The notes under the pieces were generated by a model. That model saw only the letters and a list, made by a program, of their open reading frames with translations. It searched no databases and was not told the DNA's origin. A stretch of 13,045 nt of DNA, taken from contig NZ_JALAGT010000040.1 of assembly GCF_022712295.1 (NCBI RefSeq), forward strand, positions 1 through 13,045. Direction: 5' to 3'. The stretch's first letter is position 1. Each line of letters begins with the position of its first letter. The position numbers and the translations under genes are program-made. The DNA is from Galactobacter sp. (GTDB lineage Bacteria > Actinomycetota > Actinomycetes > Actinomycetales > Micrococcaceae). Below are positions 13,038-13,045 of this stretch, one piece after another.

Positions 13038-13045
13038 GTGACCAC
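13038..13045 (+). CDS. Start of a downstream gene (partial, three codons)
   Basis: GTG at 13038-13040 is preceded at seven bases by AGGAG (13026-13030), a good ribosome binding site. Only eight bases of the frame are inside the window, so the product cannot be identified. It lies 82 bases after holB on the same strand and could be co-transcribed. No terminator was seen between them (12956-13025). Confidence 0.5.

Overview
The window is about 13 kb of ordinary high-GC actinobacterial core chromosome. The gene set (CarD, LpqE, SenX3-RegX3, PhoU, GpmA, Tmk, HolB) and the beginning of a 16S rRNA with the actinobacterial leader element point to the order Micrococcales. The 16S stub is too short to name a genus. 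No mobile element, CRISPR array, tRNA, phage gene or defence system was seen, and no new multi-gene system can be claimed.

Layout from left to right. (1) The first 79 bases are the 5' end of a 16S rRNA gene read leftwards, preceded by its leader and promoter (to about 410). (2) A leftward block follows: rlmB (23S rRNA 2'-O-methyltransferase, upstream of and co-directional with the rrn operon), cysS and carD. It matches the carD-ispD-ispF-cysS-rlmB block of mycobacteria, but ispD and ispF are absent. (3) lpqE, a lipoprotein gene, is divergent from carD as it is in Mycobacterium. (4) The phosphate-sensing genes senX3-regX3 read leftwards and phoU reads rightwards; the gap between them holds an 11-base direct-repeat PHO-box-like site. 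(5) gpmA (leftward) is divergent from a SAM-dependent methyltransferase of unknown substrate. (6) A small membrane protein (DUF2516-like) and a cystathionine gamma-synthase-like PLP enzyme read leftwards. (7) tmk and holB (DNA polymerase III delta') form a rightward operon, and the first codons of another gene lie at the right edge.

The most interesting pattern is regulatory. Seven starts (cysS, senX3, gpmA, the methyltransferase, the DUF2516-like gene, the PLP enzyme and tmk) have a TANNNT -10 hexamer ending exactly 6 or 7 bases before the start codon, most without a convincing -35. These look like leaderless mRNAs, and this led me to choose a GTG for senX3 downstream of the longest reading frame. 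Genes inside operons or with longer leaders (regX3, holB, phoU, carD, lpqE, rlmB) carry Shine-Dalgarno sequences instead. CarD, which stabilises open complexes at such promoters in mycobacteria, is encoded here and has glutamate at the position equal to Mycobacterium tuberculosis Arg47. Three exceptionally long or perfect hairpins separate the transcription units at 3387-3422, 4766-4828 and 7594-7650.
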